A stretch of 64,000 bases of DNA from Clostridium sardiniense (GTDB taxonomy: Bacteria > Bacillota > Clostridia > Clostridiales > Clostridiaceae). The position numbers were made by a program, and so were the translations under genes. Position 1 is the first letter of the stretch. Each line of letters opens with the position of its first letter. Of the stretch, positions 44,867-53,832 are shown piece by piece. The stretch lies in the NCBI RefSeq assembly GCF_016907995.1, contig NZ_JAFBDA010000008.1, positions 1 through 64,000 on the forward strand. Reading direction: 5' to 3'. Below the pieces are notes generated by a model that was not told where the DNA came from, searched no databases, and saw nothing but the letters and a program-made list of their open reading frames with translations.

Positions 44867-45202
44867 TTATTTCCTTGTTCCATCTTTATTAAATAATTTC
44901 TTTAAGTGAAGTTCATCTACATATATCATCAATACTGAAGTTATAATGAAAAAGATTAATTGAAATTTATCGGCATTTATGGACATAGGAAATATATAGA
45001 TCCAAAGAGCAAAAATTATATTTAGTATTCCGAAAAAGCTCATACTAATACCACCATATTTTTGAGCTTCATCCCATGTATCTTGATTAAGCATAGACAT
45101 AGAAGTTCTATAACCTAGAACACCATTTCTGCTTCTTGGTGGATTAAGTGCTAAAAGAATTCCAGTTATAAGAAAAATAAACCCAACTATTAAAGATATC
45201 AA
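44867..45202 (-). CDS. SdpI-family membrane protein (second of two)
   Basis: A 111-residue three-helix protein with the family segment NGVLGYRTSMSMLNQDTWDEAQKYGG, clearly related in layout to the protein at 40781-41140 but not a recent copy. The helices lie at about 2-20, 52-70 and 76-95. I favour TTG at 45202, which follows AGGGGTGA at a normal distance; a GTG at 45211 overlaps that site. It stands alone. No peptide toxin gene is nearby, so an immunity role remains inference from the family name. Confidence 0.72.
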   Translation of the reverse strand: MISLIVGFIFLITGILLALNPPRSRNGVLGYRTSMSMLNQDTWDEAQKYGGISMSFFGILNIIFALWIYIFPMSINADKFQLIFFIITSVLMIYVDELHLKKLFNKDGTRK

Positions 45203-45289
45203 AAAAATCACCCCTATAAATATTTATGCATTACAAAATGATAAATTTACTTTAAGGTAATTTATATATTTTATCCTTATGAGGAAATA

Positions 45290-47098
45290 ATGTATAATAA
45301 TCTTAAATTAAAAGAAAGAGAGAGTAGGTTTATGAATAACACTCAAAAAGCATACCATGCCCTTAAGAAGTTTTATGGATATGAAAGCTTTAGAGAAGGA
45401 CAATTAGATATTATAAATACAATTTTAAATAAAAGAGATGTTTTTTGCCTTATGCCAACAGGCGGAGGGAAATCCATTTGTTATCAAATTCCTGCAATTC
45501 TTTTTGAAGGGATTACATTAGTTGTTTCTCCACTTATTTCTCTTATGAAAGATCAAGTTGATGCTTTAAGAGAAAATGGTATAACAGGAGTTTATATAAA
45601 TAGTAGTTTGAAAAATGATGAAATAAAAGAAATATTGAAAGATGCTTCTCTTGGAATGTATAAACTTATATATATTGCACCTGAAAGGCTTGAATCAAGT
45701 TATTTTAAAAATATGATTTTAGATTTAAATATTTCTCATATAGCAATAGATGAGGCACATTGCGTATCAGAATGGGGACATGATTTTAGAAAGAGTTATA
45801 GATATATTAAGGCTTTTTATGAAGGGTTTAAAAATAGACCGGTTATTTCAGCTTTTACAGCAACTGCAACAGATGAAGTTAGAAAAGACTCTATAAGTTT
45901 ATTAGGCCTTAGAAACCCATACATATATTTAGGTGATATTAATAGAGCAAACTTAAACATAGAAGTTTTAAAGGAAATTGATAAAGAGGAAGAGCTTAAA
46001 GATATTATAAGAAGTCATGAAGATGAATCGGGGATAGTTTATTGCTCATCAAGAAAAGAAGTTGAAATTATTTACCAAAGACTAAATGATATAGGATATA
46101 GTGTTCTTAAATATCATGCTGGTATGAAAGATAGTGATAAAGAGATTGCACAGGAAGATTTCCTTTTTGAAAGAAAAAATGTAATGATAGCTACCAATGC
46201 TTTTGGAATGGGAATAGATAAATCAAATATAAGATTTATAGTACACGCAACTCTACCTAAAAACTTAGAGACTTACTATCAAGAGATTGGTAGGGGCGGA
46301 AGAGATGGAGAGAATTGCGATTGTTATCTTTTCTATTCAAGAGATGATATTAAGAGAGTAGAATTTTTAATAAATAAAAGCAGTGGAATGAATAGAAGAG
46401 AGATAGCCCTTCGTAAGCTTCAATCTATGGTTGATTATGCAGAAACTCATAATTGCTATAGAGAGTTTATATTAAAATATTTTAATAATAAATATGTAAC
46501 TAGCTTCTGTAATAACTGTACTAACTGTTTAAATAGTGATGATATTCAAGACTTTACAAGGGAAGCTCAGATAATATTATCAACTGTATTTAGGACTAGA
46601 GAAAGGTTTGGCATATCAGTTTTGGTTGATATATTAAGGGGAATTAAAGGACCTAAGATACTTCAATATGAGCTAGATAAAGTTACAACATTTGCTCTTA
46701 TGAAGGAATTTAGTTCTAAGTTCATAAGAGATTTTATAAAAAGTCTTATAGATTTAGGGTATATTGAATTAAAGCCAGGTACGTATTCTATGCTTATACT
46801 AAACAATAGATCTATAAAAGTTTTAAAATCAGAAGAGAAGGTTATTATGAAGCTTCAAAAGAGTGAAGATGAAATAATAAATAAAGAACTTTATAATGCA
46901 TTAAAATCATGGAGAAAGATTAAAGCAACTAAAGAAAATATTCGTCCATATATAATTTTCTCAGATTCAACATTAATTGAAATTGCAAATAATAAACCTA
47001 GGACTGAAGAGGAGATTATGAATATAAGAGGAATGGGTGAAAAGAAGCTTGAAAAGTATGGAGATGAATTACTAAAAGTAATAAACTCGTTTTTGTAA
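45290..47098 (+). CDS. recQ: ATP-dependent DNA helicase RecQ
   Basis: A 3'-5' helicase for recombination and repair, 602 residues. It has motif I MPTGGGKSICYQIP near residue 62, IDEAHCVSEWGHDFR near 160, and motif VI YYQEIGRGGRDG near 340. The RecQ zinc-binding cysteines (CYREFILKYF then SFCNNCTNC near 400-425) and an HRDC domain in the last 75 residues follow, ending RGMGEKKLEKYG. ATG 45290 has GAGG 5 bases upstream; an internal ATG at 45332 starts closer to the family pattern (MNNTQKAYHAL) and could also be used. Confidence 0.93.
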   Translation: MYNNLKLKERESRFMNNTQKAYHALKKFYGYESFREGQLDIINTILNKRDVFCLMPTGGGKSICYQIPAILFEGITLVVSPLISLMKDQVDALRENGITGVYINSSLKNDEIKEILKDASLGMYKLIYIAPERLESSYFKNMILDLNISHIAIDEAHCVSEWGHDFRKSYRYIKAFYEGFKNRPVISAFTATATDEVRKDSISLLGLRNPYIYLGDINRANLNIEVLKEIDKEEELKDIIRSHEDESGIVYCSSRKEVEIIYQRLNDIGYSVLKYHAGMKDSDKEIAQEDFLFERKNVMIATNAFGMGIDKSNIRFIVHATLPKNLETYYQEIGRGGRDGENCDCYLFYSRDDIKRVEFLINKSSGMNRREIALRKLQSMVDYAETHNCYREFILKYFNNKYVTSFCNNCTNCLNSDDIQDFTREAQIILSTVFRTRERFGISVLVDILRGIKGPKILQYELDKVTTFALMKEFSSKFIRDFIKSLIDLGYIELKPGTYSMLILNNRSIKVLKSEEKVIMKLQKSEDEIINKELYNALKSWRKIKATKENIRPYIIFSDSTLIEIANNKPRTEEEIMNIRGMGEKKLEKYGDELLKVINSFL

Positions 47099-47180
47099 TT
47101 TAGATGATTAATTAAAAAGGTAAGATTTTATTAAATATATAAAACTTAATAGATATACATTAAACAGAGGAGATGGGAAT

Positions 47181-47840
47181 ATGTCAATAATAGCAACAGT
47201 ATTTCTGCCAGAAGGAATTGCAATGGCAGCAGATAGTAGACTAACAGGTATTACAGAGCATGAAGATGGTACAAGAGATAGACGTATTTTAAGTGATAAT
47301 TCTCAAAAGCTATTTCTTATAAAGAAAAATACAATAGGAATTTCTTGTTGTGGAGATGCTACTATAGGTGGAAAGTCTGTAGGAGATTTTATAAGAAGTT
47401 TTGAAATAGATGAGGTTACAGAAGAAGATAATATTAAAGATGTAGTTAGAAAGTTAGTAAATTATACTCAAGAAAAACATGGTAATGGAGTGATTTATCA
47501 TGTTTGTGGATATTACGAAGATGAGCAGTATGTCTATAATATTAAAAATAATGAAGTTATTAGGCCTAATCTAAATAATAATACTATTGTTGCCGGTGCA
47601 TCATGGGATGGAGAAACTGATGCATTAGTTAATTTAATGGCATCAAGTAAAAGCATTAAGGTAGATTGGAAGTTTATGCAACTAAAAGATGGAATGGATT
47701 TTGCAGAATTTATGGTTGATTTAACTATAAAAGCTCAGAGGTTTAATGTTGGTATTGCAACTTGTGGAGGTGCAATAGATCTTTTAGTTATAACTAAAGA
47801 TTATTCTAAATTTATAAAACATAAGATATTACATCCATAA
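47181..47840 (+). CDS. Proteasome-fold Ntn-hydrolase-like protein
   Basis: A 219-residue protein of the 20S proteasome beta-subunit superfamily. Its start lines up with the proteasome active site without a gap: after Met removal, Ser takes the Thr1 position, GIAMAADSR places Gly11, Asp17 and Arg19, and the Lys in DNSQKLF fits Lys33 after an inserted loop. ISCCGDATIGGKSVGDF follows as in proteasome chains. If the Ser is a nucleophile it could be a hydrolase with an N-terminal Ser. Bacteria of this group have HslV but not 20S proteasomes. AGAGGAG precedes the ATG. It is a lone gene behind recQ. Confidence 0.7.
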   Translation: MSIIATVFLPEGIAMAADSRLTGITEHEDGTRDRRILSDNSQKLFLIKKNTIGISCCGDATIGGKSVGDFIRSFEIDEVTEEDNIKDVVRKLVNYTQEKHGNGVIYHVCGYYEDEQYVYNIKNNEVIRPNLNNNTIVAGASWDGETDALVNLMASSKSIKVDWKFMQLKDGMDFAEFMVDLTIKAQRFNVGIATCGGAIDLLVITKDYSKFIKHKILHP

Positions 47841-47842
47841 AG

Positions 47843-47880
47843 AAAAAATGGAGCAGGCAATATTACCTGCTCCATTTTCA
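47843..47880. terminator. Bidirectional terminator
   Basis: AAAATGGAGCAGG (47845-47857) pairs with CCTGCTCCATTTT (47866-47878), with A/T tails. It separates convergent genes. Confidence 0.88.
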
Positions 47881-47886
47881 AACATT

Positions 47887-49050
47887 TTATAAATTTCTCT
47901 TTTTAGCTATACCTGTAAGCATAAGAGTAATTGCCCCATCTCCAGTAACATTACAAGCTGTCCCAAAACTATCTTGAAGAGCAAATATAGTTAAAATAAG
48001 GGCTGTTCCAGCTTCATCAAAAGCTAATATACTAATTATTATACCTAAAGATGCCATAACAGTACCACCAGGAACTCCAGGTGCACCTATTGCAAATATT
48101 CCTAATAATAAAATAAATAATATCATTGTTGTAAGATTAGGTAGCTTACCGTAAAGTATTTGAGATACCGTCATTAAGAAGAATACTTCTGTAAGAACTG
48201 AACCACATAAATGTATATTAGAACAAAGTGGGATAGCAAAATCAACAATATCTTCTCGAAGTGCTTTAGATTTTTTAGCACATTCTAAAGCAACAGGTAA
48301 AGTTGCAGCGCTTGACATAGTACCAACAGCAGTAAGATATGCAGGTCCATAGTATTTGACAACTTCCCATGGATTTTCTTTTGATATAAACCCTCCTATT
48401 ATGTATAAGACAGAAAGCCAAATAAAGTGACCTATTAAGACAATGACTATTACCTTAAAAAATATTGGTAGCTGAGTCTTAAGACCACCTTCATATGATA
48501 AAGCAGCAAAATTTGTTGCAATGAAAAATGGAAGTATTGGAATAATTATTTTGTTTACAATACTTAGTACTATATTTTGAAATTGATCTAATAGTTTTTC
48601 AACTAAATCAGCTTTTGTCCAACCCGTTGCAAGACCTACAAGTAGAGCTAATGCAAGTGCACTCATAACACTCATAACGGGTGGTATGTCTAGCTTAAAT
48701 AGTAATTCTGGAAGTTCTTTTAAACCAGAAGTATTTGAAGCTATTGAAAGCTTAGGAATTAAATTATATCCAGCTACCATAGATAATAATGCAGCAAATA
48801 CTGATGAAAGGTAAGCTATAACTATAGTATATATTACTAGCTTACCAGCATTCTCCCTAAGTTTTGCTATAGACGGAGTAATAAATCCTAAAATAATTAA
48901 TGGTACTGAGAAAAATATAATTTGTCCTAGTACATACTTGATGGTAACAACTACTCCGATTACTGAAATAGAAGCAACATTTCCGATTATAATACCGATA
49001 ATAACTCCTAAAAGTAGTTTGAAAATTAGATTGTTGAAAAGTTTTTTCAA
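47887..49050 (-). CDS. Dicarboxylate/amino acid:cation symporter (DAACS family)
   Basis: A 387-residue secondary transporter with about eight helices and two re-entrant loops. The family Ser-rich hairpin is AVGTMSSAATLPVALECAKK near residue 240, and the second half carries GAPGVPGGTVMASLG near 325 and the substrate region LTIFALQDSFGTACNVTGDGA near 355. This family moves glutamate, aspartate, serine/threonine or cystine with sodium or protons. Start is TTG 49050 after GGGGGA. A T-box leader controls it, so it takes up an amino acid; a possible UGC specifier points to cysteine or cystine (TcyP-like). Confidence 0.85.
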   Translation of the reverse strand: MKKLFNNLIFKLLLGVIIGIIIGNVASISVIGVVVTIKYVLGQIIFFSVPLIILGFITPSIAKLRENAGKLVIYTIVIAYLSSVFAALLSMVAGYNLIPKLSIASNTSGLKELPELLFKLDIPPVMSVMSALALALLVGLATGWTKADLVEKLLDQFQNIVLSIVNKIIIPILPFFIATNFAALSYEGGLKTQLPIFFKVIVIVLIGHFIWLSVLYIIGGFISKENPWEVVKYYGPAYLTAVGTMSSAATLPVALECAKKSKALREDIVDFAIPLCSNIHLCGSVLTEVFFLMTVSQILYGKLPNLTTMILFILLLGIFAIGAPGVPGGTVMASLGIIISILAFDEAGTALILTIFALQDSFGTACNVTGDGAITLMLTGIAKKRNL

Positions 49051-49087
49051 AAAAAGTCCCCCTTTTTATAAATGTATTTATAAGCAT

Positions 49088-49370
49088 AAAAAAACTTCTG
49101 CCTCTAAAATACAGAGGCAGAAGTAATAGCTTCCACGGTTCCACTCTGTTTATATGCAAAGTATTAATTGCATAAAACTCTAAAATTTAGGTACTAACAT
49201 ACCCTAACGCTGTAACGGGCGTACACGCTTTAATCTACTCTTTAAAAATTTCGAAAAAAGAGCTCATAGACGCACTCAATTGATAGACCATCTTAAAGTC
49301 TCTTTCAGCCTAAGGAGACTATTCTCTGTGTAAGTTAGATATATCATACTTTTCTACTCATAGCTTTTAA
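49088..49370 (-). ncRNA. T-box riboswitch leader of the symporter gene
   Basis: On the minus strand, the T-box antiterminator sequence GTGGAACCGTGGAAGC (49129-49144) is followed by the terminator ACTTCTGCCTCT/AGAGGCAGAAGT (49094-49124) and a T run. Upstream is a long stem I: AGTA (49347-49350) faces ATTGAGTGCG (49271-49280), with TGATA/TATCA closing the loop above. This fits the loop-E/specifier arrangement. The triplet after GAG is TGC (49272-49274), read as Cys. Uncharged cognate tRNA would allow read-through. Confidence 0.85.
49094..49124 (-). terminator. T-box-controlled terminator
   Basis: ACTTCTGCCTCT pairs with AGAGGCAGAAGT, followed on the minus strand by seven T residues, 38 bases before the symporter start. 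It competes with the antiterminator formed by the T-box sequence. Confidence 0.88.
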
Positions 49371-49577
49371 TGTGATTATTTAAATAATATTAAAATAAAT
49401 TTGAATTTATAACCAAATTATACAAGAAAAATTTTACAAAATCAATGATATAAGTTAATATATTTTAAAAAGATTAAATGGAAATAATTGAATATATTTT
49501 AATTTTAAGTATTCAAATATATTATTTGGACACCATTATTAGATGGTATAACTTAAATAACGATGGGGGAGAAATTT
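49371..49577. other. Divergent promoter region
   Basis: About 200 very AT-rich bases between the T-box leader and the YfhO gene. Promoters for both must lie here. TTGAATA (49488-49494) and TATTCAA (49510-49516) form a weak inverted repeat; I see no reading frame or RNA motif. Confidence 0.4.
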
Positions 49578-52370
49578 ATGAAAAACTTATATAGAATAAA
49601 AAAATCACCAATAACTATTTATACGATGATATTTATTATAATTTTTTCTTTATATTATATTGTATTCGTACAAGACGGTAAAACATTAATATGGAGTGGG
49701 GATGGTATTAATCAACATTTTTCTATTTTATATGATTTTAATGAAATGATTAGAAACTTTATTAAAGATCCTTCAGCTGGATTTCCAGAATGGTCATGGA
49801 ATATAGCTTATGGAAGTGATGTTATAGGAGCATACTCTTATTATGTTATAGGGGATCTCTTTTCATATTTATCATTATTATTTCCACTTAATAAATTAGA
49901 GCTTGCATATAATTTACTAATAGTACTTAGATTATATTGCACTGGATTAGCTTTTATTTATTACAGCAAAAGAATGAGATTTTCAAATTATGGGAGTATT
50001 TTAGGAAGTATTTCATATGCTTTTTCAGGATTTATATTAATGTCAGCAATTAGACATCCATATTTTATAAATCCATTAATAATTTTGCCTATTATTTTTA
50101 TCTGTATAGAGAATATATTAGAAAATAAGAAAAAATACTTATTTTCAATCATTGTTGCCGTATCAATGATTTCTAATTTTTATTTTTCATATATGATTGC
50201 AATTATAAGTATAATATATGCTTTTTTAAGATACATTGAGATAGGAAAGATACGAGGTGTAAAATTTAGAAAGTATTTTGGAAGCTTATTTATCTATTTT
50301 TCTATAGGGATTTTAATATCTTGTATTATTTTACTTCCAACACTATATTCAATAGTTACATCATCTAGAATTTCATCTGATAATTCACAGGGAACAATAT
50401 TACTTTATCCAATTGGATATTATATTAATTTATTATACTCATCTATATCAAGTGGAAGTTATGCATTTTGGACAGTTCTTACACTACCAATATTGACCTT
50501 TATTTTACTTCCTGTATTTATTAAGATGAGAAAAAGATATAAAACATATTTTTATATGACTATTATTTTTTCTATAATGATTTTAATACCCTTTTTTGGA
50601 TCAATGATGAATGGATTTTCATCTATATCAAATAGATGGACATTTGTATTTACATTTCTTTCAAGTGTAATAATAGCAGTAGGTTTTGATAACCTAAAGG
50701 AAATAAGTAAGAAGGGGATGCTTATTAGTATATTTATACTTTTATCTTTTGTAGGACTTGGAGTTTTAAATATATTATTTAAAAAGGTTAGTAATAATGT
50801 ATTTCCTAGTATTTTTTTAGGTATTATAACAGTCATATTTATTTTTTATTATATGAAGGCATTAAAAAATAATATATCAAAAAGCAATAGAACTACGTTT
50901 ATAATTTTATTAACATTACTTTCCTTAAATATAGTATTTAATAATTATTATAGATACAGTCCTTCAGGAAATAATTATATTAAAGAGTTTTTAAGTAGAG
51001 ATAAGGCTTTCTCGTATTATGGAGATTCTTTTGATGGGGCAGAAAATTATATTAAAGAGAAGGATAAGACTTTTTATAGAATAGGAAAAGTTGATAATAT
51101 ATCTCGTGATAAAACTAGAAATAATTCATTTGTATTAAATTATAATGGAATAGATTCATTTTTATCAATAAATAATGGATATTTAGCTGAGTTTTCTAGA
51201 TCATTAAATAACAGAGCTTTTACGCCAAATAGTCCAATAATTAATTTTGATAACAGACCTATTGTTAGCAATATAATGGGTGTTAAATACTATGTAAGTA
51301 GAAAAGATAAAGATCCAAGATTTGATCCATCAATAAAGAAAATTTATGATAAAGGAAAGTTTTCAATATATGAAAAAGAGGATGTATTACCTTTTGGATA
51401 TGTCTATTCAAATATATTAGATAAAGATGTTTTTGAAGATTTAAATGGTTTGGAAAAAGAAGAATCATTAGTAAACACTGCAAGTGTTGATTCAAAATAT
51501 TTAAAAAGTAATATAGATGATGTAGCAACTTCAAATTTAGAAAGTATATCTTTTGATACTGGAAATAGTACAGCAAAAATTATAGATAAAAAAATTATAA
51601 TTACAGAACCTAATCAAAAAGTTATTTTAAATATCAATCCTAATGAAACTAAGGCAGGGAATTTATTTGTTAACATAAAAAATCTACAATATACAAAGCT
51701 TCCAAAAGGACTAAAAACACAAAAAGAAGTAGATAAATTTAATAATGGGAACTTTAATGATAAAATAAAGTTTATTATAAAAGGATTTTGTGAAATAAAT
51801 AAAGGAGATAGCTTTCGTATAAATGCCTCATATAGGAATATGAATAAAAATTTTAATAAGCCTGACATGTTAGATGCTTCAGGATACTTTGAAATGGACG
51901 ACTTAATTTATAATTTAGTATATTATAAAGATATTAAAAGTGGAGATTCTATTGTTTTAACATTTAATAAAGCGGGAGAATACAGTTATGAATCATTAGA
52001 TGTGATTAATTTGCCGATTGAAAAATATAATAATCAATTTGAAAAACTTAGAGAAAATGATTTTAAAATATCAAGTATCAATGATGATAAAATAACTGGC
52101 AGAATAAATTCAGCTATAGATGGAGTACTCACTTTCCAAATGCCATATTCTAAAGGATGGAAAGTAAAAATAGATGGAGAGAAAGTGGAAGCATTTCCTG
52201 TAAATGAGGCTTTTCTAGGTGTGAATTTAAAGTCTGGTAGTCATTATGTGGAATTAGTATACAAGACTCCATTTTTAAGATTAGGTATGATATTTAGTGT
52301 TATAGGAATAGCTCTGCTAATATCTATAATTATTGTGAAAAAGAAATCTTCAAAGAAAAAAGTTATATAA
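49578..52370 (+). CDS. YfhO-family membrane protein
   Basis: A 930-residue polytopic protein. About 13 to 14 helices cover residues 10-440, then an external domain of about 450 residues, and a last helix at about 900-920 with a basic tail KKKSSKKK. WSGDGINQHFSILYDFNE near residue 43 and YAFSGFIL near 150 are usual for YfhO, a GT-C-like fold. In Bacillus YfhO takes part in glycosylation of lipoteichoic acid, so a cell-wall glycosyl transfer role is likely here. ATG 49578 follows GGGGGAG. Monocistronic. Confidence 0.8.
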   Translation: MKNLYRIKKSPITIYTMIFIIIFSLYYIVFVQDGKTLIWSGDGINQHFSILYDFNEMIRNFIKDPSAGFPEWSWNIAYGSDVIGAYSYYVIGDLFSYLSLLFPLNKLELAYNLLIVLRLYCTGLAFIYYSKRMRFSNYGSILGSISYAFSGFILMSAIRHPYFINPLIILPIIFICIENILENKKKYLFSIIVAVSMISNFYFSYMIAIISIIYAFLRYIEIGKIRGVKFRKYFGSLFIYFSIGILISCIILLPTLYSIVTSSRISSDNSQGTILLYPIGYYINLLYSSISSGSYAFWTVLTLPILTFILLPVFIKMRKRYKTYFYMTIIFSIMILIPFFGSMMNGFSSISNRWTFVFTFLSSVIIAVGFDNLKEISKKGMLISIFILLSFVGLGVLNILFKKVSNNVFPSIFLGIITVIFIFYYMKALKNNISKSNRTTFIILLTLLSLNIVFNNYYRYSPSGNNYIKEFLSRDKAFSYYGDSFDGAENYIKEKDKTFYRIGKVDNISRDKTRNNSFVLNYNGIDSFLSINNGYLAEFSRSLNNRAFTPNSPIINFDNRPIVSNIMGVKYYVSRKDKDPRFDPSIKKIYDKGKFSIYEKEDVLPFGYVYSNILDKDVFEDLNGLEKEESLVNTASVDSKYLKSNIDDVATSNLESISFDTGNSTAKIIDKKIIITEPNQKVILNINPNETKAGNLFVNIKNLQYTKLPKGLKTQKEVDKFNNGNFNDKIKFIIKGFCEINKGDSFRINASYRNMNKNFNKPDMLDASGYFEMDDLIYNLVYYKDIKSGDSIVLTFNKAGEYSYESLDVINLPIEKYNNQFEKLRENDFKISSINDDKITGRINSAIDGVLTFQMPYSKGWKVKIDGEKVEAFPVNEAFLGVNLKSGSHYVELVYKTPFLRLGMIFSVIGIALLISIIIVKKKSSKKKVI

Positions 52371-52414
52371 CTAATTAGAAAATATAGTGAATATATAAAG
52401 CTATTTAATATTAA

Positions 52415-52452
52415 GAAAGTCCCTTATAGTTAGTATAAGGGAGTTTTTTTAG
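52415..52452 (+). terminator. Terminator-like hairpin
   Basis: AAGTCCCTTATA pairs with TATAAGGGAGTTT, then T residues (about 52417-52450). It ends the YfhO gene and overlaps the end of the convergent methyltransferase gene. Confidence 0.7.
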
Positions 52453-53057
52453 ATATAAGCTAATCTATATATAAGAAATCTTTCTCTATTATCATTATCA
52501 AAATTTTCAAGTCTAACTTCTTTAATTAGCATAAAGAATGTATAGTTCTCTAAGAAGAATATATAATCATCAGAGGGATAATAAAGTATAAGTTCAACTA
52601 TTCTTTTATTTTCTTCAACAGAAACTAAAATATTTTCTAATACTTTCATAAAGATTTGAACTGAAAAAGGATTAAAGAAATAAAATTTATTATCATTAGG
52701 CTTTATTTTATACTCTTCTGCAAGACAACAATAAAAGTTTATATCTTCTAAGTTCTTTTTATGTTTACTTAAATAATTAGTTCTGTTATGTAGAGATTCT
52801 TCATAGAAGTAATGATTCATTTCTATGCCAGTAACATTTAAATCAAAGAAATAATTTATATAAAAATTAAGGCGTCCTTTTCCACATCCAAAATCTATTA
52901 TGGAATCTTTATCAGTAATCTTATATTCTTTAAAAAGTTTATCTAAAGCTGAGTATTCAGTTGGTTCATACCTATTGTAATGAATTGAAGTTTCATCTAA
53001 ATCTTGCTTCCCGCTTGTTTTTATATTAAGGAGAGTTTCATAGTCTTGTTCATTCAT
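52449..53057 (-). CDS. SAM-dependent methyltransferase-like protein
   Basis: A 202-residue class I methyltransferase-like protein. Motif I is IIDFGCGKGRL near residue 55, the acidic end of strand 2 is VTGIEMNHYF near 76, and strand 4 includes NKFYFFNPFS near 125. An FNPF sequence replaces the NPPY/D-x-PY of nucleic-acid N-methyltransferases, so the substrate is not obvious. The start has an AGGTAG site on the minus strand. It is a lone gene between YfhO and the sigma factor. Confidence 0.75.
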   Translation of the reverse strand: MNEQDYETLLNIKTSGKQDLDETSIHYNRYEPTEYSALDKLFKEYKITDKDSIIDFGCGKGRLNFYINYFFDLNVTGIEMNHYFYEESLHNRTNYLSKHKKNLEDINFYCCLAEEYKIKPNDNKFYFFNPFSVQIFMKVLENILVSVEENKRIVELILYYPSDDYIFFLENYTFFMLIKEVRLENFDNDNRERFLIYRLAYI

Positions 53058-53265
53058 AAAGCTACCTCTTTAGTTTATTTAATTATTTTCTAATAAGAAA
53101 ATCATAATAGCAATTAATTTATAAGTCAAATTATAGGTAAAATATAGTAAAAATATAAAAAAATAATTATAATGGAATTTATATGAGAGAAAAGTGTTTT
53201 TATATCGTTATATAAAGTGTAGAAGTTTTTACAATAAGCTGTAGAGTATGGGAGAAAATATAATT

Positions 53266-53832
53266 ATGAAAATAAACGAGGGGAATTATATAAAGGAATT
53301 AAAGAGGGGAAAAGAGGATGCTTTAAATTATGTTGTCGATATATATTTACCATTAGTTAAAGGAATAACTTATAAAATATTAAATCAATTTGGTGATAAT
53401 GGATTAGTGGAAGAATGTATAAATGATATATTCGTATCTATATGGAAGAATGCTAAGAAATTTGATGGAGATAAAAATAGTTTTAAAAGTTGGATTGCTA
53501 AGATAAGTAAATATAAAGCTATTGATTATTATAGAAAGAGAATAAAGCAAGTTGAGTTAAGCAAGAGTGATGTAGATCTAGGTAATAAATATTATATAGA
53601 AGATAGAATTGAATCTTTAGAAAGCAAAGAAGAATTGATAAAACTCATAAATACTTTAGAAAAGATAGATAAAGATATATTCTTGATGAAATTTTTCCAA
53701 GGAATGACCTCAAAGAAAATTGGAGAGATAAAGGGCTTATCTGAGACTGCGATTAATAACAGGATATATAGATGTAGGAAGAAATTAAAAGATAAGATAG
53801 AATGTATTAAATTAGAGGAGGCATTAAGATGA
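53266..53832 (+). CDS. ECF-type sigma-70 factor
   Basis: A 188-residue sigma factor with region 2 (VVDIYLPLVKGITYKIL and VEECINDIFVSIWKNAKKFDGDKNSFKSWIAKISKYKAIDYYRKR, near residues 20-95, described in parts) and region 4 (LEKIDKDIFLMKFFQGMTSKKIGEIKGLSETAINNRIYRCRKKL, near 125-170). GGGAGA is spaced 10 bases before ATG 53266; an ATG at 53248 lies ahead of it. Its end overlaps the next gene by 4 bases (ATGA), the classical sigma/anti-sigma coupling. Confidence 0.85.
   Translation: MKINEGNYIKELKRGKEDALNYVVDIYLPLVKGITYKILNQFGDNGLVEECINDIFVSIWKNAKKFDGDKNSFKSWIAKISKYKAIDYYRKRIKQVELSKSDVDLGNKYYIEDRIESLESKEELIKLINTLEKIDKDIFLMKFFQGMTSKKIGEIKGLSETAINNRIYRCRKKLKDKIECIKLEEALR

Noticed and set aside
51283..51576. 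97-codon minus-strand frame inside the YfhO gene
   Set aside because: Antisense to a continuous 930-residue gene, without a start signal or recognisable domain.
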